Shown here: piece by piece, positions 9,113 through 17,271 of the stretch
Layout of the letters: every line of letters begins with the position of its first letter
Numbering within the stretch: position 1 is the stretch's first letter
NCBI GenBank assembly: GCA_002712005.1
Contig: PASP01000006.1
Span: 180,822-244,821 of the forward strand
DNA from: Halobacteriovoraceae bacterium
GTDB taxonomy: Bacteria; Bdellovibrionota; Bacteriovoracia; Bacteriovoracales; Bacteriovoracaceae
Direction of reading: 5' to 3'
DNA: 64,000 nt
The notes under the pieces: generated by a model
Database searches by the model: none
The model's input: the letters and a program-made list of their open reading frames with translations, nothing else
Told to the model about the DNA's origin: nothing
Position numbers and translations under genes: made by a program

Positions 9113-12100
9113 CTATTGCTTAGAGTTTTGGACTTCTTTTAGAATTTTCTCTTTATTGATGGGTTTTTGAATAAAGCTATCAAAGCCTTTTTCAAGTAAG
9201 GCCTTCCCCTCTTCATCGGAAGAAGCGGAAAGAAGAACAATTCTTTGTTCTAAATGACCATGATCTTTTTCAAGCTGACGAATATATTCAACAGCAACAT
9301 CACCATTCATTTCCGGCATATTGAGATCCATGAAAATAGTGTCGTAGACTTGCCCATTTTTAAATTGAGATTCAATCTTCTCAACGGCCAACTTTCCATT
9401 TTCCACGACCTCTAAGTCAATATCCTCTTTCCTTAAAAGAAGTTTAAAGAGAATTTGCATATCAGATGAGTCGTCGGCCAGGAGAACGCGAGAACTCGGG
9501 GCGGTAGTTTCAGCACTTACGGCTTCTTCTTCTTTAGAGATATTGGAGTTATTGGAGATATTGGAGATATTGGAGATATTAGAGATTTCAGGGATATCCT
9601 CTTTAGGGGTATGGGGCGTATCTTTTGAGATATTACTTTCTTGGATATTTTGCATCTGCCGCTCTCCTTCAACCTCAGTATTTTCTTCACTTTTTGAAGA
9701 TTCATTCGTACTTTCCTGATAACTGGAAGAATAAATATCTGTCCAAGCCTCAAGGTCAGCACCACCAATCATATCCACAATATATCCACAAAATTGGTCA
9801 AGATCAAAAGGTTTAGTAATTAAACATTCGACACCTAGCTTCTTGGCCACATTTTCCGAAATACCATCAATCGCTGCCGACATAAGCGCAACAGGAAGAT
9901 CAGGTATTTCTTTCTTTACGGCCTTAGTCAACAAGATACCATCTCCTTCACTCATACGAATATCGGAGATGACTAAGTTAATTCGATATTTTTGAATAAG
10001 AAATAGACCTTCCACTCCATTTTTTGCCACCATACAATTATAGCCATTTGCGGAAATAGACTCCTGTAAAAGATTTCGTATGGCATCTTCATCATCAACG
10101 ATGAGTACGGTCTTTTTAGTAGGATCCAATTTCTTATCTAATGAGGTTAATTGGTTGGGATAGAGTATGGAGATGGCCCTATTTTCAATTTCCTCAGGAG
10201 AACTCTGGGCCGGTAAAATATCGTAGATATTATTTCTTAACCACTGAGGATCAACCCCTTCGACATTATCACTTAAGAGAATAACAGGAATAGAACAGAG
10301 ATGCCCTTCTGTATATTCTAGCCATGCAGAGAGTCCATCTTTAACCGGCATTTCATGATCCAGAATAATGAGGTCAGGATTATGTTTATCGAGATATAAG
10401 AGGACTTCTTCTCCATTGGTTGCCTCTGCAACTTTATAAGAGGAATCACTAAATATTTTTCGAATTCTCTTTCTAAAGAGTTCGTCGTCATTGGCAATGA
10501 AGATAATTCGAGATGTATCTTCTCTAGAGGAACTTTCTGTAACTTGAGCCGAACTTTGAAGGAGACGGGGCAGACGAATGGTAAAAACAGCTCCCTCTCC
10601 TTCTTCAGAGTCAACTGATATACCACCATTATGAAGCTCACAAATATTCTTAACAATGGTAAGTCCCAGACCTGTACCTATTTTACGATCATTTTCACGG
10701 GCCTGCTCAAACTTATTAAAAATAGAAGCCAACTTATTTTTGGGAATACCAGGTCCTGTATCGGATATTATAAGCTCAAGACCGAGATTCGTTCCTTCAT
10801 AGACTTGTTGAGTTTCATAAGTCCTAATCCTTATATCAATTCTTCCTTCTTCAGGAGTGAATTTAAGAGCATTTCCTAAAATATTGGAAACCACTTGAAC
10901 CACACGTCCATAGTCAGCAATAATATCGTAGGATGTATCTCGATCGATATGAACGAGAATATTCTTTTCTTTCGCCTTTAAATAGTAGGCATCAACAACA
11001 TTATCTATGAGATCATCAACTTTAAACTTTTCGAAATCGAGTTTAATTCCCCCTTCGAGACGAGCAAGATCTAAGAGGTCAGTAATGAGATTCAATGCAA
11101 TACGAGCTGAGTTCTTACTTCTTCTCACTAAGTCATGGGTAACCCCAGTGAGGCTATCTTTTTCTTCTTCCATGATAAGATCCATAGAAGTCTCAATTAC
11201 CGCTAAGGGGTTTTTAAGGTCATGGGAAACGATGGCCAAGAGGTCATCTTTATCTTTACTTACTCTTTCAATTTCTGCTTTCTGCTCTCTAAGGTCTTCA
11301 AGAAGATGAGACTTTGAACTCAGTGCTTGTTCAGCTTGATCTCTGGCCTCTCTAATTCTTCGCTCAGACTTTCGAAGAAAACGAGTTCTCTCATTAACCT
11401 GTCTAATCATACCTTGAAAGGTTAGGGCCAAAACTCCAATTTCATCTTGGGAGTGAACATCAATAGAAATATCTTGTTCTCCATTCGTGTAGAGCTGGGC
11501 CTTATGAGTAATTTCTTGTAAGTCCCGAAAGAGGTACTTAAGCATGGGCCAGGCCAGAAGAGGAAGAAGCGAAACTAAGAGAATAATAAGGAGAATTTGT
11601 TTCTGATTAAAAGATCGTATAAAGCTTGGTAAATTAATCGTTGGGACGGTATAAACTACACCTGCTAAGAACTTCCCTCCGATTTCAACTCTTCTATAAA
11701 AGAGATAAACAGGCTCTTTGCGATATAAGGTAATCGTCTTATTAATCGATTTATTCCCACGAAAAAAGAATTCATCAATATCCAATTGGGGAAATTCATC
11801 ACGAATGGAATAAGGAATCTTTGAGGTATGGGACAATCTCTTAATTGGATTAGGATGATAAATAATATGACCTTTTATATCAAAGAGAACAAGATCGGCT
11901 TCATCACCAGAGAGCTCTTGAAAACGGCGAAAATGATTATCCACATCGATTCCCATAACAAGATACTGGGAACCTTTATCAATTTTGACTCTCATGACAG
12001 AGATATCTTTCTCTAGGGGCAGGCCTTCAGAGCGTACAGGCTTAGGAGGATAAATACTCTTTCCTAACCCAATTACAATCGGACGAGTCAGATCTTTGGG

Positions 12101-12475
12101 AAGAAGAGGATCGATTTTTCCTTTATAGGGACTGAAATTATAGGAATCAATTAGACTGCCATTTTTTGAATAGATCTGAATGAAGAATAATTCTTTATAA
12201 TTCTTAGAAATGGCGAGTAAGTTATCTGGAGTAATTTCAGAGAGGGATAAATTATAAAAGATGGAAGCAGCTTGATTCATCTCATCGAAGTAACGAATAG
12301 ACTCTTCAGCAATTCGACGACTTTGGATATCGAGAATACCAAAATTCTGCTCATCGTACTGGGCCTGACCTGAAAAGAGGATTACTCCCCCCACACTCAA
12401 GGCAGAAATCAGCACCATAACAAAAATCATTACCGTGGCCTTCAAGGCCACAGAACGTTTAATAAACTTAAACAC
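9113..12475 (-). CDS. Hybrid sensor histidine kinase with three receiver domains
   Basis: 1120 residues. Order: short cytoplasmic N-terminus, transmembrane helix (about 12-35), periplasmic Cache-like sensor (about 40-290), second helix (ILLIILLVSLLPLLAWPML, about 294-312), HAMP, coiled coil (365-410), HisKA with the phospho-accepting His418 in IVSHDLKNPL, and HATPase with NILGNALKFT, DTGPGIP and TGLGLTIVK. Three receivers follow: Asp706 (LIILDHEMP), Asp838 (LVISDIRM) and Asp1050 (TIFMDLNMPEMNG). The first receiver lacks the usual Lys near its end (ILPAQ instead of a KP motif) and may not switch normally. Receivers 2 and 3 are joined by an acidic linker with an ISN repeat. The start is GTG (12475) with a weak ribosome binding site. 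A palindrome covers its likely -10 box. Confidence 0.92.
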   Translation of the reverse strand: MFKFIKRSVALKATVMIFVMVLISALSVGGVILFSGQAQYDEQNFGILDIQSRRIAEESIRYFDEMNQAASIFYNLSLSEITPDNLLAISKNYKELFFIQIYSKNGSLIDSYNFSPYKGKIDPLLPKDLTRPIVIGLGKSIYPPKPVRSEGLPLEKDISVMRVKIDKGSQYLVMGIDVDNHFRRFQELSGDEADLVLFDIKGHIIYHPNPIKRLSHTSKIPYSIRDEFPQLDIDEFFFRGNKSINKTITLYRKEPVYLFYRRVEIGGKFLAGVVYTVPTINLPSFIRSFNQKQILLIILLVSLLPLLAWPMLKYLFRDLQEITHKAQLYTNGEQDISIDVHSQDEIGVLALTFQGMIRQVNERTRFLRKSERRIREARDQAEQALSSKSHLLEDLREQKAEIERVSKDKDDLLAIVSHDLKNPLAVIETSMDLIMEEEKDSLTGVTHDLVRRSKNSARIALNLITDLLDLARLEGGIKLDFEKFKVDDLIDNVVDAYYLKAKEKNILVHIDRDTSYDIIADYGRVVQVVSNILGNALKFTPEEGRIDIRIRTYETQQVYEGTNLGLELIISDTGPGIPKNKLASIFNKFEQARENDRKIGTGLGLTIVKNICELHNGGISVDSEEGEGAVFTIRLPRLLQSSAQVTESSSREDTSRIIFIANDDELFRKRIRKIFSDSSYKVAEATNGEEVLLYLDKHNPDLIILDHEMPVKDGLSAWLEYTEGHLCSIPVILLSDNVEGVDPQWLRNNIYDILPAQSSPEEIENRAISILYPNQLTSLDKKLDPTKKTVLIVDDEDAIRNLLQESISANGYNCMVAKNGVEGLFLIQKYRINLVISDIRMSEGDGILLTKAVKKEIPDLPVALMSAAIDGISENVAKKLGVECLITKPFDLDQFCGYIVDMIGGADLEAWTDIYSSSYQESTNESSKSEENTEVEGERQMQNIQESNISKDTPHTPKEDIPEISNISNISNISNNSNISKEEEAVSAETTAPSSRVLLADDSSDMQILFKLLLRKEDIDLEVVENGKLAVEKIESQFKNGQVYDTIFMDLNMPEMNGDVAVEYIRQLEKDHGHLEQRIVLLSASSDEEGKALLEKGFDSFIQKPINKEKILKEVQNSKQ
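9537..9590 (-). repeat. 9-bp tandem repeat inside the hybrid kinase gene
   Basis: About five units of a 9-bp sequence (plus strand GAGATATTG and variants) encode the repeated ISN tripeptide of the linker between receivers 2 and 3. Because units are 3 codons long, gain or loss of copies keeps the frame. Confidence 0.75.
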
Positions 12476-12494
12476 CCCGTAAATCCATTTTAAA

Positions 12495-12518
12495 AGAATG
12501 ATTTATTATAATCATTCT
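12495..12518 (-). promoter_or_regulatory. Palindrome centred on the -10 box of the hybrid kinase gene
   Basis: Perfect 9-bp arms AGAATGATT / AATCATTCT around a 6-nt centre. A consensus TATAAT lies in the centre on the minus strand (12510-12505), and another on the plus strand (12507-12512). It is 20 nt upstream of the kinase start codon, so it may be an operator for a dimeric regulator; no clear -35 is seen. Confidence 0.5.
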
Positions 12519-12633
12519 ATCGACAAATAGGTGAAATTACTTAAATAAAAGTGATTTTAAACGATACGGACAGGAATCTGCGTAGCAAAAAAGGTTTTTA
12601 CTTAAATCAACCGAAATAGAGGATGTTATTTAT

Positions 12634-12765
12634 TTAGGCTTCTGTTTCAGAATTTTCTGAATCAGCACTTTCAATTTTAGCCTCAGTGAGGGATGCATAG
12701 AACATATAACTAAAACCAATCAAACAAATAATACCGGTACCGATGGCCCAAGATCCAAAGAACAT
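12634..12765 (-). CDS. Small membrane protein, 43 residues
   Basis: The reading frame from ATG 12765 to TAA 12634 encodes 43 residues: a hydrophobic helix (GSWAIGTGIICLIGFSYMFY) followed by an acidic Glu/Ser-rich tail ending ETEA. A good ribosome binding site GGGAG sits 7 nt before the ATG, which supports it being real. The predicted topology is a single-pass inner-membrane peptide, in the style of small accessory subunits of respiratory enzymes, but no such enzyme is adjacent. It occupies the middle of the 370-bp gap between the hybrid kinase and the pseudopilin gene; the rest of that gap holds only the palindrome at 12495. Confidence 0.6.
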   Translation of the reverse strand: MFFGSWAIGTGIICLIGFSYMFYASLTEAKIESADSENSETEA

Positions 12766-12849
12766 TATAAACTCCCAAAATGTTTAGGATGGTTAGGTCG
12801 TAGTTTATCAAAAATTCAAAGTTCCGGTCAATCCCAAAGCTATAGAGCT

Positions 12850-13752
12850 TTGCATAACAAAGGCTTTTCCTTAGTTGAAGTCATGGTGGTTTCCGGAATT
12901 CTCGGTGCTTTGGCCTATTTTGCGATGAGCATGATTGAAAATAATAAGAGGGCCCAAAAAGACGTGGAAAATCGATTTATGGCCACAACTTTGAGTTCAG
13001 AAATTCAAACCCTACTCAAAAGCCCAGAAAATTGCTTAAAGACTTTTGAAAATCAAGGCCTGAGCTATCAAGAAATGAGGAAGCATCAAAATTCGAATCA
13101 GTCTTCCACTCCTATCCCTATAGGAATTAGTGCCATAAAAAAGAAGAAGAATCTTCATGCAAAAGACACGAATCCAAAAGAAATCACCTTCATCGATGCT
13201 TTCTCCCTCGCTACAAATTCATCCCGACAAAAACCGCTTGAGATTGATAAGCTACAGCTCAAGATAAGAGCGTATGAAAATCTATCGGAGGGGATTCACC
13301 AAGAAATCGACACAGATGCCCTCTTGCACTTCAGATGGGATAAAGGTTCTACGACCAGAAAATTTCCCCTAAGTTTGAGTTTTGATGAATCAGGTAAGTT
13401 GGTGAGTTGTTCCAGTGGAGGTACTTCTACTGAGACCCAACTCACGATCTTAGACCCTACCAAAGAAGAAAGGTGGCAGGATCTAAGTGGAAACGAAGCG
13501 TGCGAGAAAAGAGGATTACGCTGCTTGAACACTTTCTCCCATAACTACGCAACACGTGTTTATGGACAAATAGGCCTCGATAATTTGTGTCAAACCAATT
13601 ACAACCGTGAATTAAGGGGAGTCCAACAAGGCGCGAACCTATCGCCTATCCATAGTTGTGATGCTGCCCTTGGAACTTTTGAAACGTACACCCTAGATAA
13701 GAAAGGTCTCCAACTCACGTGTATGGGAATTTTCATGGCCTATTGCTATTAA
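12850..13752 (+). CDS. Type IV pilin/type II pseudopilin-like protein
   Basis: 300 residues. The N-terminus has a short basic leader ending in Gly, then FSLVE and a hydrophobic helix VMVVSGILGALAYFAMSMI. This is the class III signal cut by prepilin peptidase between Gly and Phe, with Glu at position 5 of the mature protein. The body is larger than a major pilin, and the C-terminal third is Cys-rich (EACEKRGLRC, LCQTNY, SCDA, LTCMGIFMAYCY), suggesting disulfides. It is likely a minor or pseudopilin-like surface protein. The start is TTG (12850), giving a 5-residue leader; no ATG or GTG is available upstream in frame and the ribosome binding site is weak. No pilus genes are adjacent. Confidence 0.75.
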   Translation: MHNKGFSLVEVMVVSGILGALAYFAMSMIENNKRAQKDVENRFMATTLSSEIQTLLKSPENCLKTFENQGLSYQEMRKHQNSNQSSTPIPIGISAIKKKKNLHAKDTNPKEITFIDAFSLATNSSRQKPLEIDKLQLKIRAYENLSEGIHQEIDTDALLHFRWDKGSTTRKFPLSLSFDESGKLVSCSSGGTSTETQLTILDPTKEERWQDLSGNEACEKRGLRCLNTFSHNYATRVYGQIGLDNLCQTNYNRELRGVQQGANLSPIHSCDAALGTFETYTLDKKGLQLTCMGIFMAYCY

Positions 13753-13888
13753 AACGCCCATTTTTATAGGGGCCTTAAAGGCATTTGAATAACTTAGACG
13801 TACTCCATTTCAATAAAATTAACTGATTTGGCGCAATTTATAAATTCTTCCATAATGACGTTGCTCACCCTATGGACGAGGAAGAAAT

Positions 13889-14752
13889 ATGCCCAAACTC
13901 AAGAACCATCACCAATTTTGGAATAGAGAAGCTAAGGGATTAGGCCTCGATAAAAAAAATCTTCATTGTGGGCGCTATCAAGAGGCACTCCTCTTTCCTC
14001 TAAGTGACATCTTTCCAAAACTTTTTTTTCTAAAAGAATTAAATGAATCTTGGAGCGAACTCTTTCACGTTCTATGGGATGAGAACTCAGCGAAGAAATG
14101 GAATCAAAATCTTGATCACAAGAAACTTGAAATCCTTCTCAAGAGTTCTTGGGATTATCTAGATCATCATGAAAAAGAGGCCGTATTTATCTTTAGAATG
14201 AGGACTTTCTTCAAAGAGATGAAAAATGATGAAATCGGTTTAAAAAAGATTGTAGAAAATTGTAAGGAGCTTCTCCATCTGGCAGACCAATGGGAGAAAA
14301 TAGATACACTTGCCACACAGAAAAAGAGCCCGCTTCGATCCCTTGGTCAAAGTTATCTTCTCTTTATTTTAACTTTAAATAATTCAGTCTACAGCCCCAC
14401 CCATCAGAAGAAAATTCTAGAATTGGCCCAAGCCTATGGAAAGAAAGCCCAATGGGAAGTTGAAGAAAGTGCTATGGAGGATCATCCCTATTTTGGACTC
14501 CTTTTTTGTCTTCTTCATGTGGCCAAGGGGGAATGGGATAAGGCCACACAGACTCTTCATAAACTCAGTCAAAGATATCCTGATCCAAGATTTTACCAAG
14601 TCTTAATGAAGCTCTATATAAAAATAGACCTCCCCAATGTCGCCCACTACTTTGAGAAGAAACTTAAGGCTTCTCAAAGATCAGCAGAAGAAGACTCTTC
14701 TTTTGGCTTGGATTTAAATTCAGACTTAAGAGACTTGGCAAATGCTGCATAA
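13889..14752 (+). CDS. Hypothetical helical-repeat cytoplasmic protein
   Basis: 287 residues, no signal peptide. It is rich in amphipathic helices with TPR-like spacing towards the end (YFGLLFCLLHVAKGEWDKATQTLHKLSQ... PRFYQVLMKLYIKIDLPNVAHYFEKKL). I do not recognise the family; a divergent TPR or similar solenoid is plausible. The start has a strong ribosome binding site (GAGGAAG, 4 nt before ATG). The last 79 bp overlap the 3' end of the convergent FecR/Sel1 gene, so both C-termini are encoded by the same DNA. Confidence 0.75.
   Translation: MPKLKNHHQFWNREAKGLGLDKKNLHCGRYQEALLFPLSDIFPKLFFLKELNESWSELFHVLWDENSAKKWNQNLDHKKLEILLKSSWDYLDHHEKEAVFIFRMRTFFKEMKNDEIGLKKIVENCKELLHLADQWEKIDTLATQKKSPLRSLGQSYLLFILTLNNSVYSPTHQKKILELAQAYGKKAQWEVEESAMEDHPYFGLLFCLLHVAKGEWDKATQTLHKLSQRYPDPRFYQVLMKLYIKIDLPNVAHYFEKKLKASQRSAEEDSSFGLDLNSDLRDLANAA
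14650..14679. promoter_or_regulatory. 10-bp stem hairpin at the convergent gene overlap
   Basis: Perfect arms CTTTGAGAAG (14650-14659) and CTTCTCAAAG (14670-14679), 10-nt loop. It contains the stop codon of the minus-strand FecR/Sel1 gene (14674-14676) and lies inside the coding sequence of the plus-strand gene. No T-run follows, so it may pause RNA polymerase or protect the 3' end rather than terminate on its own. Confidence 0.5.
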
Positions 14753-16278
14753 GAACTATCGGCTTTAAGATTTCTCAAGTCCTGATCTTCTTCAATCGTG
14801 GCCCAATCATTGAATCCACCAGAAATCGCCATTCTTAAATACTGTTTTGATAAATCAATTTTCTTCTCTTTTGAATAGATACAAGAAAGGTTATAACAGC
14901 CATAGGCTTCATCCATAAAACAAGCTTTAGTATATTGCTTCTTCGCTTGGTCTAAGTCCTGTTGAGATTGAAACATATAACCTAGATTGGAGCATGCTGC
15001 CCCTGATCCCAGTTCACAGCCTTTTGCATACATTTCCTTGGCCCTTATTTTCTTATCCACCTGCTCAAGAAGAATTCCAAAATTCAAACAGGCCGTTGCA
15101 TTATCTGTTTCACAGGCCTGCTCAAACATGGTTAAAGAAGAGTCAAAGTCCTCAAGTCCGTGAAGAATACTTAGAGATTTCTGTAAGTACTCAGCTGCTC
15201 TTTGATCATTGAGCCCCTCATCTCCACTTTTATCACTCTTATAAATTTCCCATAAACTATAGCAAGCGTAAGCACTCTTCTTCTCACAAAGAGTTCTGAT
15301 ATGAGAGAGCCCACTTTCTTTATTTCCAAATTCGTGCTCAACTCTTCCTACCCAAACACAGGAACGAGAGTCGCCAAAACTACAGGCCTTATTAAATAGG
15401 CCGAGAACAATATTCTTGGTTTCCGCAATCTTCCCATTTTTGAGAAGATAGAGGGCCAATTGAGAACAACCTTCGGCAACTTTCTTATCACACTGATTTT
15501 GCCATTTCTTAGGTTCACCTTGTAATTGCGAATCTTTAAGTTCATCCCCTTTAACGGTAATCATTTTGTTAACTAAGGAGTCCACACCAACTTTTTCTAT
15601 AGCAGGCTCATGCAGAAGTTCTTCTATTTCTTTAGTCGTAGCATCGAGTTTCCAATTAATATGCTTATACCAATCCGGAGGAGTTAGCATGGGAGAAGCT
15701 CCATCCGTAGTGAAAACAACCCCCTCCTCACTAGTAAGGGGAATACCAGTTTTCTTATCTTTGTGCTTGGCCAGAACAACCCCACTTCTAACTGCAACGA
15801 GAGTTTCCCCATTTTCTGTTGTATGGATAAAGAACTCAGTTCCCCGAATCCCCATGGATGCACTCTTAGTCTTAACCTTCAGGCGATTCTTATCTTTATT
15901 CTTATTAATATAGTGAACAAGAATATTTCCTACTTCGAGAAAGAAGAATGTCTTTTCTTCATTTGCATCTTCCCGATCTGGTTTCTTTCCCTCGAGTTTT
16001 AATTGGCTCATGGGACCAACTTTCATTCGAGAACGATAGCCTTCTCCAAAACCCAATATAACTAAGCCCTTTGATCCTGATTGAACCTGGTCACCGGCCA
16101 AAAGAAAATCACCTTTAAAAACCTTTCGTTTTTCCCCCCCTCGTTCCATAGAGACATCGCCCTTGCGAAAGATAACTTTATAGAGATCGGGTGCCGCATT
16201 TACACTCTGGGATAACAAAAGGATCAGAGGGATAAAGAGCGAGAGATGAGAAAAATAAAAAGTCTTTAGCGTTTTCAT
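14674..16278 (-). CDS. Exported FecR-domain protein with Sel1-like repeats
   Basis: 534 residues with a signal peptide (LSLFIPLILLLSQSVNAA). Residues about 35-190 form a FecR domain: the GDVSMERGG and GDFLLAGDQVQSGSKGLVIL segments, then SASMGIRGTEFFIHTTENGETLVAVRSG, a stretch highly typical of FecR-domain proteins outside the iron system. From about residue 260 on come Cys-containing Sel1/TPR-type repeats (CSQLALYLLKNG, CSFGDSRSCVWVGRVEHEFG, CETDNATACLNFGILLEQ, CELGSGAACSNLGYMF). It is likely a periplasmic scaffold protein. There is no sigma/anti-sigma pair nearby, so classical FecR signalling is unlikely. The C-terminus overlaps the convergent gene. Confidence 0.8.
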   Translation of the reverse strand: MKTLKTFYFSHLSLFIPLILLLSQSVNAAPDLYKVIFRKGDVSMERGGEKRKVFKGDFLLAGDQVQSGSKGLVILGFGEGYRSRMKVGPMSQLKLEGKKPDREDANEEKTFFFLEVGNILVHYINKNKDKNRLKVKTKSASMGIRGTEFFIHTTENGETLVAVRSGVVLAKHKDKKTGIPLTSEEGVVFTTDGASPMLTPPDWYKHINWKLDATTKEIEELLHEPAIEKVGVDSLVNKMITVKGDELKDSQLQGEPKKWQNQCDKKVAEGCSQLALYLLKNGKIAETKNIVLGLFNKACSFGDSRSCVWVGRVEHEFGNKESGLSHIRTLCEKKSAYACYSLWEIYKSDKSGDEGLNDQRAAEYLQKSLSILHGLEDFDSSLTMFEQACETDNATACLNFGILLEQVDKKIRAKEMYAKGCELGSGAACSNLGYMFQSQQDLDQAKKQYTKACFMDEAYGCYNLSCIYSKEKKIDLSKQYLRMAISGGFNDWATIEEDQDLRNLKADSSYAAFAKSLKSEFKSKPKEESSSADL

Positions 16279-16486
16279 AATGATGCCTTTCTAGAAAGGG
16301 ATATAAATAAGTGTCTGATTTTATTTTAAAAGGGATTGAAGAAATTCAAAATCATAGGAATAAAATTGCCCACTAAAAGGATAGGATAATCAAAAGAATA
16401 GCCACAATTACAAATATTTATCCCCTAGTTTAAGAATTCTAAAACTTAGGCATAAGATAAAATCTGTTGCCTAAAAATTGTGGACT

Positions 16487-16520
16487 TTCATATTAATATA
16501 TAATAATATATTAATATGAA
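16487..16520 (+). promoter_or_regulatory. 34-bp palindromic operator covering the -10 box and start codon of the ArsR-type repressor
   Basis: Perfect 15-bp arms (TTCATATTAATATAT and its complement) separated by 4 nt. A consensus TATAAT (16499-16504) lies inside, and the ATG of the repressor (16516) lies in the right arm. The size, AT content and position fit an autoregulatory operator for the ArsR-family protein encoded immediately downstream. The likely transcription start is within about 5 nt of the ATG. Confidence 0.8.
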
Positions 16521-16803
16521 TGACTTAATGGAAAAGGCTTCTCATGTGGCCAAAATACTCAAAAACTTATCTCACCCTAAAAGACTTATTCTTATGTGTG
16601 AGTTATCCCAGGAAAGTTTGAATGTTTCTCAATTGCAAAGCAGAGTGCAGCTTGGTCAAAGTTCAACGAGTCAAATCCTTAAAGGTCTTACAGATCAGGG
16701 ACTCATAGACTATGAACAACGAGGAAAAGAGCGCTTCTACTTTTTAAAGGACGAGAAGATAAGAACTTTGATCGAATCGCTCTATGACATTTACTGCAAA
16801 TAA
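16516..16803 (+). CDS. ArsR-family repressor, BigR/SqrR-like persulfide sensor
   Basis: 95 residues, a single winged-helix domain: VAKILKNLSHPKRLILMCELSQESLNVSQL..., recognition helix QSSTSQILKGLTDQGLIDYEQRGKERFYFL. It has exactly two Cys, Cys28 and Cys94, 66 residues apart. The characterised persulfide sensors SqrR (Cys41/Cys107) and BigR (Cys42/Cys108) have the same spacing, and the metal-binding motifs of arsenic or zinc ArsR proteins are absent. I infer a reactive-sulfur-responsive repressor that binds the palindrome over its own start and controls the two YeeE/YedE genes that follow after 29 nt. A second in-frame ATG lies at 16528. There is no ribosome binding site; the mRNA may be leaderless. 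Confidence 0.88.
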   Translation: MNDLMEKASHVAKILKNLSHPKRLILMCELSQESLNVSQLQSRVQLGQSSTSQILKGLTDQGLIDYEQRGKERFYFLKDEKIRTLIESLYDIYCK

Positions 16804-16832
16804 CAGATCAAAAAGAAGAGGATAAACACAAG

Positions 16833-17261
16833 ATGGAAATCATAAACTTCACTCCACTCTCGGCCTTCATAGGGGGCATCTTAATTGGTCTAGCGGCTTT
16901 CCTACTGCTCTTATTAAATGGAAGAATCTTTGGCATCTCTGGTATCGTCTCTCAAATTTTCTCAAAGGATAGGGACAATAGGAGCTGGAGAATAAGTATT
17001 GTTCTTGGTTTATTAGCTGGTGCTTTTTTGATCCACCTCTTCATAGGTACGCCCGAAAAAATGGAAACCGTTAGTAATATGCGACTCATTATCGGAGGAA
17101 TTCTTGTTGGAATAGGAACTCGCTTAGGAAGCGGTTGTACCTCTGGACATGGAGTCTGTGGCATTTCTCGCCTATCCATGCGCTCAATTATGGCCACCTT
17201 GAATTTTATGGTTTGGGCCATCATCACAGTCTCTATCTTTGGTAGTGGATTTTCGAACTAG
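16833..17261 (+). CDS. YeeE/YedE (sulfur transport) family membrane protein, first half
   Basis: 142 residues, four hydrophobic helices (AFIGGILIGLAAFLLLLL, ISIVLGLLAGAFLIHLFIG, LIIGGILVGIGTRLG, LNFMVWAIITVSIFG). The family signature GSGCTSGHGVCGISRLS, with the two Cys needed in characterised YeeE thiosulfate transporters, sits near residue 100. It is the N-terminal half of a YeeE/YedE (DUF395) transporter, split here into two adjacent genes as in the PmpA/PmpB arrangement seen in BigR-controlled operons. Predicted role: movement of thiosulfate or related sulfur species across the inner membrane. Confidence 0.9.
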   Translation: MEIINFTPLSAFIGGILIGLAAFLLLLLNGRIFGISGIVSQIFSKDRDNRSWRISIVLGLLAGAFLIHLFIGTPEKMETVSNMRLIIGGILVGIGTRLGSGCTSGHGVCGISRLSMRSIMATLNFMVWAIITVSIFGSGFSN

Positions 17262-17271
17262 AGGATTTATT

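Noticed and set aside
9517-9768. Minus-strand frame opposite/within the hybrid kinase linker (SLISPISPISPI-like peptide)
   Set aside because: Out-of-frame reading of the 9-bp repeat in the kinase gene.
14674-16278. FecR/Sel1 protein as a real iron-signalling anti-sigma partner
   Set aside because: There is no TonB receptor or ECF sigma gene nearby, and the FecR domain follows a signal peptide, which points to a structural envelope protein.
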